Assembly: GCA_943370595.1 (NCBI GenBank)
Contig: CALRRO020000001.1
Coordinates: 496,001 to 560,000, forward strand
Direction: 5' to 3'
Origin: Piscinibacter sp943370595
GTDB lineage: Bacteria; Pseudomonadota; Gammaproteobacteria; Burkholderiales; Burkholderiaceae_C
Length of the DNA: 64,000 nt
In this document: positions 40,489-48,029 of the stretch, in pieces
How positions within the stretch are numbered: position 1 is the first letter of the stretch
How the letters are laid out: every line of letters starts with the position of its first letter
Program-made: the position numbers and the translations under genes
Notes under the pieces: generated by a model
What the model saw: only the letters and a program-made list of their open reading frames with translations
The model's database searches: none
What the model was told of the DNA's origin: nothing

Positions 40489-41405
40489 AGATCAGCCTGT
40501 GCATTGCCACCTACCGGCGCCCCGACCGCCTGCGCTCGCTGCTGCAGGACATCACCTGGCAGCGCCTGCTGCCGCTGGAGGTGATCGTGGTCGACAACGA
40601 CGCGTCGGGCAGCGCACGTGCGGTGGTCGACGGCCTGCGCGCGACGAAGCCGCCGTTCCAGGTCCGCTACGAGGTGCAGCCGGAGCAGAACATCTCGCTG
40701 ACGCGCAACCGCTGCGTCGCGCTGGCCCGCGGCAACTGGATCGCCTTCGTCGACGACGACGAGCGGGCACCGCCTGACTGGCTGCGCGGCCTGGCGCATT
40801 GCGCCGTGCGCGAGCATGCCGATGGCGTGCTCGGCCCGGTGGTGCCGGTCGTGCCGCGGGGCGCGCCGGCCTGGATCCGCCGCGGCGCTTTCTACGACTG
40901 GGCGCGCATGCGCACCGGCACCGTCGTGCCGCGCAACCAGCTGCGCTTCGGCAACGTGCTGCTGCGCGCGCCGCTGCTGCACGGCCAGAGCGGCCCCTTC
41001 GACCCGGCGTACGGCCGCACCGGCGGCGAGGACGGCGACCTGCTCGCGCGCATGGTGCAGCAAGGCGCGCGCATCGTCTGGTGCGACGAGGCGATGGTGA
41101 AGGAGCCGGTCGAACCGGCGCGCCTGTCGCTGCGCTGGCTGCTGCTGCGCGCGCTGCGCGGCGGGCAGGATTTCGCGCGCCATTCGCTCGGGGGGCGCTA
41201 CGGTGCGCTCGGCACCGCCGGCCGCGCACTGTTCGCGCTGCGCGCGGCGCTGCAGGCGCTGGCCGCCACCACCCTGGCCCTGTTGAGCTGGCCGCTGGGC
41301 CGGCACCGTGCGGTGCGCTGGCTGCTCAAGGCATCGGCCAACCTCGGCAAGCTGTCGGTGTTCTTCGGCTGGCACTACCGCGAGTACGGCGGGCAGCCGG
41401 CATGA
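40485..41405 (+). CDS. GT2 family glycosyltransferase
   Basis: 306 residues. GT-A fold: ISLCIATYRRPDRLRSLLQDI, EVIVVDNDASG, NISLTRNRCVALARGNWIAFVDDDE (the DxD metal site in FVDDDE), and a later acceptor loop FDPAYGRTGGEDGDLLARM with an ED motif. The C terminus has one or two hydrophobic stretches (ALFALRAALQALAATTLALLSW) that could bind it to the membrane. It should transfer a sugar from a nucleotide donor to the lipid-linked repeat unit. Start and stop both overlap neighbouring genes. Confidence 0.9.
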   Translation: MKISLCIATYRRPDRLRSLLQDITWQRLLPLEVIVVDNDASGSARAVVDGLRATKPPFQVRYEVQPEQNISLTRNRCVALARGNWIAFVDDDERAPPDWLRGLAHCAVREHADGVLGPVVPVVPRGAPAWIRRGAFYDWARMRTGTVVPRNQLRFGNVLLRAPLLHGQSGPFDPAYGRTGGEDGDLLARMVQQGARIVWCDEAMVKEPVEPARLSLRWLLLRALRGGQDFARHSLGGRYGALGTAGRALFALRAALQALAATTLALLSWPLGRHRAVRWLLKASANLGKLSVFFGWHYREYGGQPA

Positions 41406-41416
41406 ACACGCCATGA
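41402..41416 (+). other. Second four-codon minigene bridging two EPS genes
   Basis: ATG AAC ACG CCA TGA. It has the same design as 37920-37934: the ATG overlaps the upstream stop and the TGA overlaps the next start. Repetition at two junctions argues mildly against chance. Confidence 0.4.
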
Positions 41417-42618
41417 CCGTGCTGCTGCAACTGCTGCATCTGCTGCTCTACACCGCGCTGATCGCGCTGGCGCTGCCGACCGCCGCCGCCTGCCTCTACC
41501 TGCTGGTCTTCACGCTGCTGTCGCAGCGGCCCGCGCCGGGGCCACGGTCGTCGCGCCGCCTGACCTTCGACATCGTCGTGCCGGCCCACGACGAGGCCGC
41601 GATCATCGGCGGCGTGCTGGCCAGCCTGAAGCGGCTCGACTGGCCGCCCGAGCGCTTTCGCGTGCTGGTGGTGGCCGACAACTGCAGCGACGACACCGCC
41701 GTGCTCGCGCGCAACGCCGGCGCGGTGGTGCTCGAGCGACACGATGCCGAACTGCGCGGCAAGGGCCACGCACTGGAGTTCGGCTTCGCGGCCAGCCGGC
41801 GCGACGCCTGGGCCTATGCGGTGGTGGTGGTCGACGCCGACACCGAGGTCTCGCCGAACCTGCTCGAGGCCTTCGCCGGCCGCATCGAGGCCGGTGCCAA
41901 GGCCATGCAGGCGCACTACGGCGTGCTCAACGCGCAGGACTCGTGGCGCACCCGGCTGATGGCGATCGCACTGGGCTGCTTCCACCGCGTGCGTTCGCGC
42001 GCCCGCGAGCGGCTCGGCCTGTCGTGCGGGCTGCGCGGCAACGGCTGGTGTGTCACGCACCGGCTGCTGCGCGAGGTGCCGTACCGCGCCTACTCGCTGG
42101 CCGAGGACATCGAATACGGCATCGACCTGGCGCTGGCCGGCCACCGCATCCACCATGTCGACGAAGCACACGTCGACGCGCTGATGGTCAGCGGCGAGGC
42201 CGCAGCGACGACGCAGCGCCAGCGCTGGGAAGACGGCCGCCGCCAGCTGATCCGCGCGCGGCTCGGCGCGCTGCTGCGCGCCGCCAGCCGGCCCGACGGT
42301 GCGGTCTGCTTCGACCTCGCGCTGGACCTGCTGATGCCACCGCTGGCCTGGGTGCTGCTCGGTGTGGCCGCGCTGCTGGCGCTGGCCGGCGTGGCCTGGG
42401 CATGGGTGCCCTCGGCCGGCATGGGGTTCGCACTCGGCCTGGCCTGCGCGGCCAGCCTGGTGCTGCACGTGCTGCGCGGCTGGCAGCTCAGCGGCGTGGG
42501 ACCGCGTGGCCTGCTCGACCTGCTGCACGCCCCGGTGTTCGTGCTGTGGAAGCTGGTGTTGATGCTGCGCGCGCACGACACCGCGCAGTGGATCCGCACG
42601 CGGCGGGAGGGATCTTGA
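41413..42618 (+). CDS. Membrane GT2 glycosyltransferase (processive/cellulose-synthase-like fold)
   Basis: 401 residues. An N-terminal membrane helix (LLLYTALIALALPTAAACLYLLVFTLL) precedes a GT2 domain (about 50-290) with FDIVVPAHDEAAIIGGVLASL, VLVVADNCSDDT, VVVVDADTEVSPNLLEAF (DxD), LRGNGWCVTHRLL, and a TQRQRWEDGRRQL motif, which recalls Q-x-x-R-W of inverting GT2 enzymes. Two C-terminal helices follow. The SLAEDIEYGIDLA segment holds the ED catalytic pair. It probably adds a sugar to the lipid-linked acceptor on the cytoplasmic face. Confidence 0.9.
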   Translation: MTVLLQLLHLLLYTALIALALPTAAACLYLLVFTLLSQRPAPGPRSSRRLTFDIVVPAHDEAAIIGGVLASLKRLDWPPERFRVLVVADNCSDDTAVLARNAGAVVLERHDAELRGKGHALEFGFAASRRDAWAYAVVVVDADTEVSPNLLEAFAGRIEAGAKAMQAHYGVLNAQDSWRTRLMAIALGCFHRVRSRARERLGLSCGLRGNGWCVTHRLLREVPYRAYSLAEDIEYGIDLALAGHRIHHVDEAHVDALMVSGEAAATTQRQRWEDGRRQLIRARLGALLRAASRPDGAVCFDLALDLLMPPLAWVLLGVAALLALAGVAWAWVPSAGMGFALGLACAASLVLHVLRGWQLSGVGPRGLLDLLHAPVFVLWKLVLMLRAHDTAQWIRTRREGS

Positions 42619-43910
42619 GCGAGCGGCGGATGCGCCGCTTGGCGTTCGCGCGCCTGTTCAGCAGTGCGGTGGTCAGCCAGGCCGTGCTGTCGGCCGCCAG
42701 TTTCGCGATCGGGCTGACCCTGATCCGCCGCAGCAGCGACCTGCAGTACGGGCACTACATCCTCGCCACCAGCGCGATCGCGTTGCTGGTGTCGCTGCAG
42801 AACGCCTTCTGCGGCCCGGCGCTGGCTTCGCAGCTCGCGCGGCTGGACCTGCCGGGGCGCCGGCTGCTGGTCGGCGCATTGCTGCGCGAGTGGCCGAGCC
42901 TGCTCGCCGTCGCAGGGGCGCTGCTGGCCACCGGCACGATCGGCCTGCGCATCGCCGGCGTGGTGGACTGGCCGCTCACCGCGCTGCTGGTGATCGGCAT
43001 CGCCGCGGCGCTGGCGGTGCTGCACCGCGAAGGCCTGCGCCTGCTGCTGTTCTCCCACCAGCGCCCGCAGGACGTGCTGCGCACCGACCTGCTGTTCGCC
43101 GCGCTGACCGTGGCCGGCGTGTTCGCCGCCACCTGGGGCTCGCAGGCAGCCACGGGCGCGATGGCCGTGGTCGGCCTGGCGGCGCTGCTGAGCATCGTCG
43201 GCCTGTCGCGCGCGCTGCGGCGCCACGAAGACTGGAACCATGGCGCGGCGCCCGGCCGGTTGCGCGCGCTGGTGCCGCTGGCCGGCTGGTCGATCGCCGG
43301 CGCGGCGATGCACTGGACCTTCAGCCAGGGCTACGTCTACCTGGTCGCCGCCACGCTGGACGTGACCGCCGTGGCCGCGATCGCGGCGACGCGGCTGCTG
43401 CTGATGCCGGTGAACCTGCTGTCCACCGGCATCGGCTCGCTGATGCTGCCGCTGGCCACCGGCTGGCTGGACCGAAACGGCGCCGTGGCGCTGCTGCGCC
43501 GCCTGGCCGGCTTCGCCGCCGCGATGGCTGGCGTCACGCTGGCCTGGTTCGCGCTGCTCTGGCTGGAGCGCGACTGGATCTTTGCCAGCCTGCTGCGCAA
43601 GCAGTTCGCGCAGCGCGATGCCCTGCTGCTGCTGTGGGGAGCGATCTTCCTGGTGATGGTGGTGCGCGACCAGCTGGCCTACCTGCTGGCCGCGCAGGGC
43701 CGCTTCCGCGCGCTGACACTGCTCACGCTGGCCGGCGCGACGACCTCGCTGGCCGCCAGCTACGCCGGCATGCAGCAGTTCGGCGCGCCCGGCGCACTGG
43801 GCGGCATGCTGGCCGGCGAGCTGATCACGCTGGCCGGCATCGTCGTGCTGTCATGGCCCACCGACCGCCGTGGCCGCGACCTGCCGGCCTGGCGCCGCGA
43901 GACGGCCTGA
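42615..43910 (+). CDS. Wzx-like oligosaccharide flippase
   Basis: 431 residues, roughly twelve membrane helices, MOP/MATE superfamily. Recognisable parts are SSAVVSQAVLSAASFAIGLTLIRRSSDLQYGHYILATSAI near the start and a C-terminal half with repeated helix pairs. It should flip undecaprenyl-linked repeat units to the periplasm for the Wzy-like polymerase. I chose TTG 42615, which overlaps the previous stop (TTGA) and follows GGGAGG by five bases. ATG 42630 is in frame but lacks a Shine-Dalgarno sequence. Its 3' end overlaps the convergent acetyltransferase gene by 60 bp. Confidence 0.85.
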   Translation: MSERRMRRLAFARLFSSAVVSQAVLSAASFAIGLTLIRRSSDLQYGHYILATSAIALLVSLQNAFCGPALASQLARLDLPGRRLLVGALLREWPSLLAVAGALLATGTIGLRIAGVVDWPLTALLVIGIAAALAVLHREGLRLLLFSHQRPQDVLRTDLLFAALTVAGVFAATWGSQAATGAMAVVGLAALLSIVGLSRALRRHEDWNHGAAPGRLRALVPLAGWSIAGAAMHWTFSQGYVYLVAATLDVTAVAAIAATRLLLMPVNLLSTGIGSLMLPLATGWLDRNGAVALLRRLAGFAAAMAGVTLAWFALLWLERDWIFASLLRKQFAQRDALLLLWGAIFLVMVVRDQLAYLLAAQGRFRALTLLTLAGATTSLAASYAGMQQFGAPGALGGMLAGELITLAGIVVLSWPTDRRGRDLPAWRRETA

Positions 43911-45248
43911 GCCGCCCAGCGGCAGGATTGCCGCGAGCTGCGCGCTCGTCAGGCACTCGCCCTGACCGCCACGCACCTGCGCCACCAGCGCGGCAATGCG
44001 CTCGCGCTGCGCGATGTCGCGCTCCGGCGTGGCGCCGTGTGCCGCCCGCGCCGCCGCGTCGCGCCGCGCCGGGTTGAACTGTTCGCGGGCCGGCGGCAGC
44101 TCGCCCGGCCACAGCCGGCGCTTCCAGTCGCCCAGGCGACGCTTCCAGTACGGCAGGCTGCCGGCGCGGTAGACCTGCGCAACGTGCAGCGGCGTGCTCT
44201 GCGCCAGCCAGCGTTCCTTGTAGTAGCCGAAGCCGGAGCGCAGGTTGAAGACCTCGTGGCCCTCGACAATGGCCTGGCGCATGCCCAGCAGCAGCATCGC
44301 CGAGCCCGGTGCAAAGCGGTTCAGTCGATCGTCGTAGACGAGGTGAAGCGCATGCAGCCCGCGCTCGAACGCACCGGTGATGAGCCCGGCCACCGGCACG
44401 CCGTCGAGCAGCAGCAACTGGATCGAGACGCGCATCGGCTGCGCGGGGTCGAGCAGCGCGCGGAAAAGCGCCAGCCGCCTCGGGTGCCGGCCGATGGTGG
44501 CGTCGGTGCCCTGCTTCCAGCTGAACGGCTCGATGCCGAGGTACAGCTCCAGCAGCGCCGGCGTGTCGGCCGGGTCCGCGGAGGCGATCGTCTCGAGCCG
44601 CCCGGCGGCGCTCAGGCCGCGCAGCTGCCGGCCGAGGTTGGTGCGGAACTTCTTCGCCAGCGCCTCGACATAACCGTCCAGGCTGGGCCAGCGGACCAAG
44701 ATCGTGCAGTTCTCCAGGCTCGGCCACTGCCGCAGCAGGTAGTTCGACAGGTCCAGGCCGCGCGGCGGCGGGTACAGCGTCGAGGCGCTGCCTTGCTGCA
44801 CCAGCTCGAGCTGGTGCCACTCGTCGCGGCGCGCCAGCAGGTGGCGGTAGACCGCGGCGCCGACCAGGGCCTCGTCGGACGCGCGCGCCACCAGGTGCGG
44901 CCGGTCGGCGTCCTGAGTGTCCAGGAAGCCGAGCGTGGCCACGCGGCAGCCCATCACCCGGCGCTCGACGCGCTTGAGCGCCACGTAGCCCACGAGGCGC
45001 TCTGCGCGAAAGGCCAGCAGCAGCCACAGTTGCGTGCCATCCCGCTCCGCAAAAGCCTCGTCCAGGCGCAGGCAGGCCTGCAGGTGGGCGAAGGTCGAGA
45101 ACGGGTCGGGCCGGTCCGAATGGCGGTTCAGTGCATCGATCTGCGCACGCCACGGCGCCGCCTGCGACAGGTCGTCGAGGCAGCGCACGACGACCACGCC
45201 GCGGCCCGCGTCACCCAGCGGCGCCTCAGGCGCGGTCGGCATCCTCAT
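43851..45248 (-). CDS. CelD/BcsL-like GNAT-fold acetyltransferase
   Basis: 465 residues. Double GNAT-type fold of the CelD/BioF2-like family: an N-terminal region with PFSTFAHLQACL and LLLAFRAERLVGYVALKRV, a middle with YVEALAKKFRTNLGRQLRGL, and a C-terminal part with RVSIQLLLLDGVPVAGLITGAF, YDDRLNRFAPGSAMLLLGMRQAI and FNLRSGFGYYKERWLA. Such proteins sit in cellulose or exopolysaccharide clusters and are thought to acylate a sugar or its precursor. The C-terminal 90 residues are basic and helical. It is last in a minus-strand series after the BON gene and a 71-residue ORF and overlaps the flippase gene. Confidence 0.82.
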   Translation of the reverse strand: MRMPTAPEAPLGDAGRGVVVVRCLDDLSQAAPWRAQIDALNRHSDRPDPFSTFAHLQACLRLDEAFAERDGTQLWLLLAFRAERLVGYVALKRVERRVMGCRVATLGFLDTQDADRPHLVARASDEALVGAAVYRHLLARRDEWHQLELVQQGSASTLYPPPRGLDLSNYLLRQWPSLENCTILVRWPSLDGYVEALAKKFRTNLGRQLRGLSAAGRLETIASADPADTPALLELYLGIEPFSWKQGTDATIGRHPRRLALFRALLDPAQPMRVSIQLLLLDGVPVAGLITGAFERGLHALHLVYDDRLNRFAPGSAMLLLGMRQAIVEGHEVFNLRSGFGYYKERWLAQSTPLHVAQVYRAGSLPYWKRRLGDWKRRLWPGELPPAREQFNPARRDAAARAAHGATPERDIAQRERIAALVAQVRGGQGECLTSAQLAAILPLGGSGRLAAPGRQVAATAVGGP

Positions 45249-45441
45249 GCGCAGGCGACGGCTCGTCCAGATCCGGCCAGCGCACCAGGCGGTACTCCGC
45301 CAGGCGCTGTGCGTAGTAGCGGTTCACCTCGCCGGCGGCGGCCAGCATGTCGGCCCCGATCCGTGCCGTCACCGCCGTGGCGGCGGCACGTTCGGTGATG
45401 CCCACATCGGTCGGCGACCGATCCTCACGTGCGGCCGACAT
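45226..45441 (-). CDS. Small hypothetical protein (71 aa) between BON and acetyltransferase genes
   Basis: The ATG at 45441 shares a base with the TGA of the BON gene (TGATG), and the 3' end overlaps the next gene by 23 bp, so coupling is strong. The sequence is acidic and partly helical (ADMLAAAGEVNRYYAQRLAEYRLVRW). There is no signal peptide, membrane segment or family I recognise. Position rather than sequence supports it as a gene. Confidence 0.55.
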   Translation of the reverse strand: MSAAREDRSPTDVGITERAAATAVTARIGADMLAAAGEVNRYYAQRLAEYRLVRWPDLDEPSPAHEDADRA

Positions 45442-45884
45442 CAGCGCACCGTGGTGATCTGGTTGTCGACCCCGGTCACGCCCTTGACTGCCGTGGCCAG
45501 CTGCGTCGCGCGGTCGCGCGCCGCGGCATCGGGGGCCTTGCCGCGCAGCACCACGCGGCCTTCGCGCGTCTCGACGCCGACGTCGATGGTCGACAGCTCG
45601 GCATCGGCAGCAAGGCCGGCCTTGACCGACGCGGTGATCGCGGTGTCGCCGACCGCGGTCGCGGCCGAGTCCATCGCCTCGGAGCCGGCCTTCTTTGCAT
45701 CGACCATGGCCTTCTCGGCCGAGACCTTGGCGTCGTCGATCTTCTCGTCGGCCTTGGCCACGGCCGCATCGACCTTCTCGCCCGCCGTCTGCGAGTCATC
45801 GCGGCGGTTGCAGGCGCCGAGCGTGCCGGCCATCAGCAGGGCGGCCATCAGGGCCGTGGTGCGGGTCATGGTGAATCGGTTCAT
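45441..45884 (-). CDS. BON-domain periplasmic lipoprotein (OsmY-like)
   Basis: 147 residues. The signal peptide ends with lipobox LGAC. A charged, helical Lys/Ala/Asp-rich segment (about 27-75) leads to a single BON domain (about 78-147: DTAITASVKAGLAADAELSTIDVGVETREGRVVLRGKAPDAA). BON domains bind phospholipid surfaces and help keep the envelope intact under osmotic stress. AGGAGA precedes ATG 45884. The glycine-zipper gene 55 bp upstream is probably in the same operon, under the palindrome promoter at 46213-46258. Confidence 0.88.
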   Translation of the reverse strand: MNRFTMTRTTALMAALLMAGTLGACNRRDDSQTAGEKVDAAVAKADEKIDDAKVSAEKAMVDAKKAGSEAMDSAATAVGDTAITASVKAGLAADAELSTIDVGVETREGRVVLRGKAPDAAARDRATQLATAVKGVTGVDNQITTVR

Positions 45885-45939
45885 CGTGTCTCTCCTGTGC
45901 GTGGAGGCCGCGGCAGTCGTGCCGGCGGCCGGGATGGGT

Positions 45940-46158
45940 TCACTTCTTCTTCGGATCGACCTGGTTGCCGATCACGCCACCGACCGCCGCACCGCCGACC
46001 GCGCCGGCGGTGCTGCCGCCGGTGAGGATGGCGCCCGCGGCGCCGCCGATGGCCGCGCCGGTGGCGGTGTTCTTGTCGCGCTCGGACATGCCGCTGCAGG
46101 CGGCCAGCGCCAGGGCAGCGAAGGCCGCCGTGGTCAGGGTGCTCAATCGAATGGTCAT
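45940..46158 (-). CDS. Glycine-zipper small lipoprotein
   Basis: 72 residues. Signal peptide with lipobox LAAC, then a hydrophilic spacer (SGMSERDKNTATG) and a glycine zipper (AAIGGAAGAILTGGSTAGAVGGAAVGGVIGNQ), the Gly-xxx-Gly pattern of SlyB/OsmB-like envelope proteins. It ends VDPKKK. AGGAGG lies before ATG 46158. Likely an outer-membrane-linked stress lipoprotein. It is first in the BON operon. Confidence 0.88.
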   Translation of the reverse strand: MTIRLSTLTTAAFAALALAACSGMSERDKNTATGAAIGGAAGAILTGGSTAGAVGGAAVGGVIGNQVDPKKK

Positions 46159-46212
46159 GGGACCTCCTGGGGTGCTCGCGTCGCGGCCGAAGGGGGCAGC
46201 GCGTCGAGGTCC

Positions 46213-46258
46213 GTTGTAGCCGCGCTGCAGCGGGGCGTCTGTGCGCGACCGTACGGCG
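46213..46258 (-). promoter_or_regulatory. Palindrome-type promoter of the glycine-zipper/BON operon
   Basis: Plus strand GTCTGTGCG-CGAC-CGTACGGCG (46237-46258). On the minus strand proximal CGCACAGAC, 18 bp, TACAAC (46218-46213). Predicted start near 46206. Confidence 0.72.
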
Positions 46259-46262
46259 GGAG

Positions 46263-46309
46263 ATCGGTTCGCCGCCGCACAGACGACGGTGCCTCGCGGC
46301 GCCTACCGT
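46263..46309 (+). promoter_or_regulatory. Palindrome-type promoter of the 104-aa membrane protein/hibernation factor operon
   Basis: ATCGGTTCG-CCGC-CGCACAGAC at 46263-46284, 19 bp, TACCGT at 46304-46309. Its centre is 26 bp from the divergent site. Predicted start near 46315. Confidence 0.72.
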
Positions 46310-46357
46310 TCGCGGCTTCGATCACCGCCGCGACGTGCGGGCGGTGCCCCTTACGCC

Positions 46358-46672
46358 ATGACCACCTTCCTGCAGTTCGTCCCCCGCGGCCTGATCGAGG
46401 CCGCCAAGGGCATCTGGCCGGAACGGGCCTCGCGGCGGCCGCTCGTCGCAGTGCTGGCCATGCTCGCGACGGCCGGCCTGCTGGCAGCGTTCGGCCAGGT
46501 GGTGCGCGAAGCGGTGCACCAGGGCCAGCTGCGGCGCGAGGCCACGGCGCGGCATTCGGTGGCCAGCTGGCGGTGCGCCTCGATGCGCGGCCTGCGGCTG
46601 CGCGACGCCTGCCTGGCCGAACTGAACGCACCGCCGCCGCAGGAGACGCTGCTGGCGGCGCCGCCCCCATGA
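46358..46672 (+). CDS. Hypothetical single-pass membrane protein (104 aa)
   Basis: 104 residues. One membrane helix (PLVAVLAMLATAGLLAAFGQVV, about 28-49) with a short basic cytoplasmic start and a helical Arg-rich part holding two cysteines (SWRCASMRGLRLRDACLAEL). The end is Pro-rich. I recognise no family. It is transcribed from the palindrome promoter just upstream and is followed after 16 bp by the hibernation-factor-like gene. Confidence 0.65.
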   Translation: MTTFLQFVPRGLIEAAKGIWPERASRRPLVAVLAMLATAGLLAAFGQVVREAVHQGQLRREATARHSVASWRCASMRGLRLRDACLAELNAPPPQETLLAAPPP

Positions 46673-46688
46673 ACATCCAAGGACATCC

Positions 46689-47057
46689 ATGCAAGTGCTG
46701 CTTCACGCCGAGCCGAGTGCCGGCCTCTCCCACCCCATGACCGATCACCTCCAGGGCGTGGTGCGCACGGCGCTCGGGCGCTTCGGCGCGCGGATCACCC
46801 AGGTCGAAGCGCATCTGCGCGACCTGAACCGCCGCCCCCAGTCGGGCTACGAGATCATCCGCTGCACGCTGGAGGCCCGGCTGGGCGGACAGCAGGGTGT
46901 GGTGGTCAGCGAGCAGGCCTACGACGCGCAGCGCGCGATCGACGGCGCGGTGCGCAAGCTCAAGCGCGCCGTCGGCACCGAGCTGGCCCGCCACGATCCG
47001 CGCGACCCGCGGCTTGCCCAGTCACACGGCCCGACATCGAGCGCGATGAAGGCCTGA
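46689..47057 (+). CDS. Ribosome hibernation promoting factor (HPF/RaiA)-like protein
   Basis: 122 residues. The HPF/RaiA fold is suggested by the order LRTALGRFGARITQVEAHLRDLNRR (helix then strand with the VEAHL-D-N signature), the central strands IIRCTLEARLGGQQGVVVSEQA and the second helix AQRAIDGAVRKLKRAVG. The N-terminal strand differs from the canonical M-x-I-x-I-x-G start and there is no C-terminal dimerisation domain. It may inactivate ribosomes in stationary phase or under stress. Confidence is limited because this is a divergent branch. Confidence 0.72.
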   Translation: MQVLLHAEPSAGLSHPMTDHLQGVVRTALGRFGARITQVEAHLRDLNRRPQSGYEIIRCTLEARLGGQQGVVVSEQAYDAQRAIDGAVRKLKRAVGTELARHDPRDPRLAQSHGPTSSAMKA

Positions 47058-47072
47058 TCACGCGCAACACGC

Positions 47073-47861
47073 TCACCCCGCCGCCACGGCCTCGCGCAGG
47101 TCTCGCGGCTCGCGCCGCTGCGCGGCCACGGGCGCGGTCGCGGTCGCGGTCGCGGCAGTAGGCAGCAGGCGCTCGTACTCGCGGCAGATCACGCGATAGC
47201 ACTCGCAGCTGCGCCGTTCCAGCCCGTGCCGGTCGAGCACCTGGATGCGGCCGCGGGCATAGCGGATCAGGCCGGCGGCCTGCAGGTGCAGTGCAGCGTC
47301 GGTGACACCCTCGCGGCGCACGCCGAGCCGCGCAGCGATCGACTCCTGCGTGGCCAGCAACTCGTTGCCCTGCAGCCGGTCGAGGCTGAGCAGCAGCCAG
47401 CGCGAGAGCTGCTGTTCCAGGGCGTGATGGCGATTGCGCACCGCGTTCTGCGCGATCTGCGCGATCAGCGCCTGCGTGTAGCGCAGCATCAGGTGCATGG
47501 CCGGGCCGGCAAGATCGAACTCCGCCTGCAGCGCCGCCGCCGGAAGGCGCAGGCATTCACCGGCACGCACCACCTCGGCGGAGGTGGTGGTCGAACGGCC
47601 ACCGAGCAGCAGCGACACGCCGACCATGCCCTCGCGGCCCACCTGCGCGATCTCCAGCGCTGCACCGTCGCGCGACAGGTACAGCAGCGAGACCGCCGCC
47701 GTGGTCGGGAAGTAGACATGCCGCCAGCTTGCGCCGGCATCGTGCAGCGACTGGCCCGCACGCAGTTCGACCCGCTCCAGCCGCGGCAGCAGGCGCTGCC
47801 GTTCCACGTCGGAGAAGCTTGCCAGCAGGTGGTTCCGGCAGGCATCGGCAGCATCGATCAA
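47073..47861 (-). CDS. Crp/Fnr-type transcriptional regulator, copy 3
   Basis: 262 residues. Same layout as the other two copies: NHLLASFSDVERQRLLPRLERVELRAG start, beta-roll with VGREGMVGVSLLLGGRSTTTSAEVV, long dimer helix with RNRHHALEQQLSRWLLLSLDRL, helix-turn-helix with LGVRREGVTDAAL, and a C-x-C-Y motif (SCECY). It carries an extra C-terminal tail of about 30 residues rich in Ala/Thr. The start is uncertain: no in-frame ATG precedes the conserved NHLL. TTG 47861 with GGGAGAG close upstream fits best. It is divergent from the CheB-CheR gene with one palindrome in between. Confidence 0.82.
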   Translation of the reverse strand: MIDAADACRNHLLASFSDVERQRLLPRLERVELRAGQSLHDAGASWRHVYFPTTAAVSLLYLSRDGAALEIAQVGREGMVGVSLLLGGRSTTTSAEVVRAGECLRLPAAALQAEFDLAGPAMHLMLRYTQALIAQIAQNAVRNRHHALEQQLSRWLLLSLDRLQGNELLATQESIAARLGVRREGVTDAALHLQAAGLIRYARGRIQVLDRHGLERRSCECYRVICREYERLLPTAATATATAPVAAQRREPRDLREAVAAG

Positions 47862-47924
47862 TACGCTCTCCCTGGCCGCCAGCCGGCCGAGCCTGCCCCT
47901 TGTACGCGTCCGTCGCCCGGCGCC

Positions 47925-47971
47925 ATTGAGGCAGCGCAACCGCGTGTCGGTGTGTTCGCCAGCGCACAGAC
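47925..47971 (-). promoter_or_regulatory. Palindrome site between Crp/Fnr copy 3 and the CheB-CheR gene
   Basis: GTGTGTTCG-CCAG-CGCACAGAC at 47950-47971. Toward the minus strand a weak -10 (CTCAAT, 47930-47925) lies at the standard distance. Toward the plus strand no -10 is found at the standard distance, although the better arm faces that way. Confidence 0.5.
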
Positions 47972-48017
47972 CGCCGAGCGCACAGGGGTCTCGCCCGGAC
48001 GCTGCGAGCGCGCGCCG

Positions 48018-48029
48018 CATACTCCCCCC
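48018..48029 (+). promoter_or_regulatory. -10 box directly before the CheB-CheR start codon (leaderless)
   Basis: CATACT (48018-48023), then six bases (CCCCCC), then ATG 48030. There is no Shine-Dalgarno sequence. The spacing equals that at the other predicted leaderless starts, but the nearest palindrome is about 57 bp upstream instead of 30. Confidence 0.45.

Noticed and set aside
45441..45884. The Lys/Ala/Asp-rich helical part of the BON lipoprotein as a LEA-like desiccation protein
   Set aside because: The segment is only about 50 residues and shows no 11-residue periodicity that I can confirm by eye; the BON domain explains the protein.
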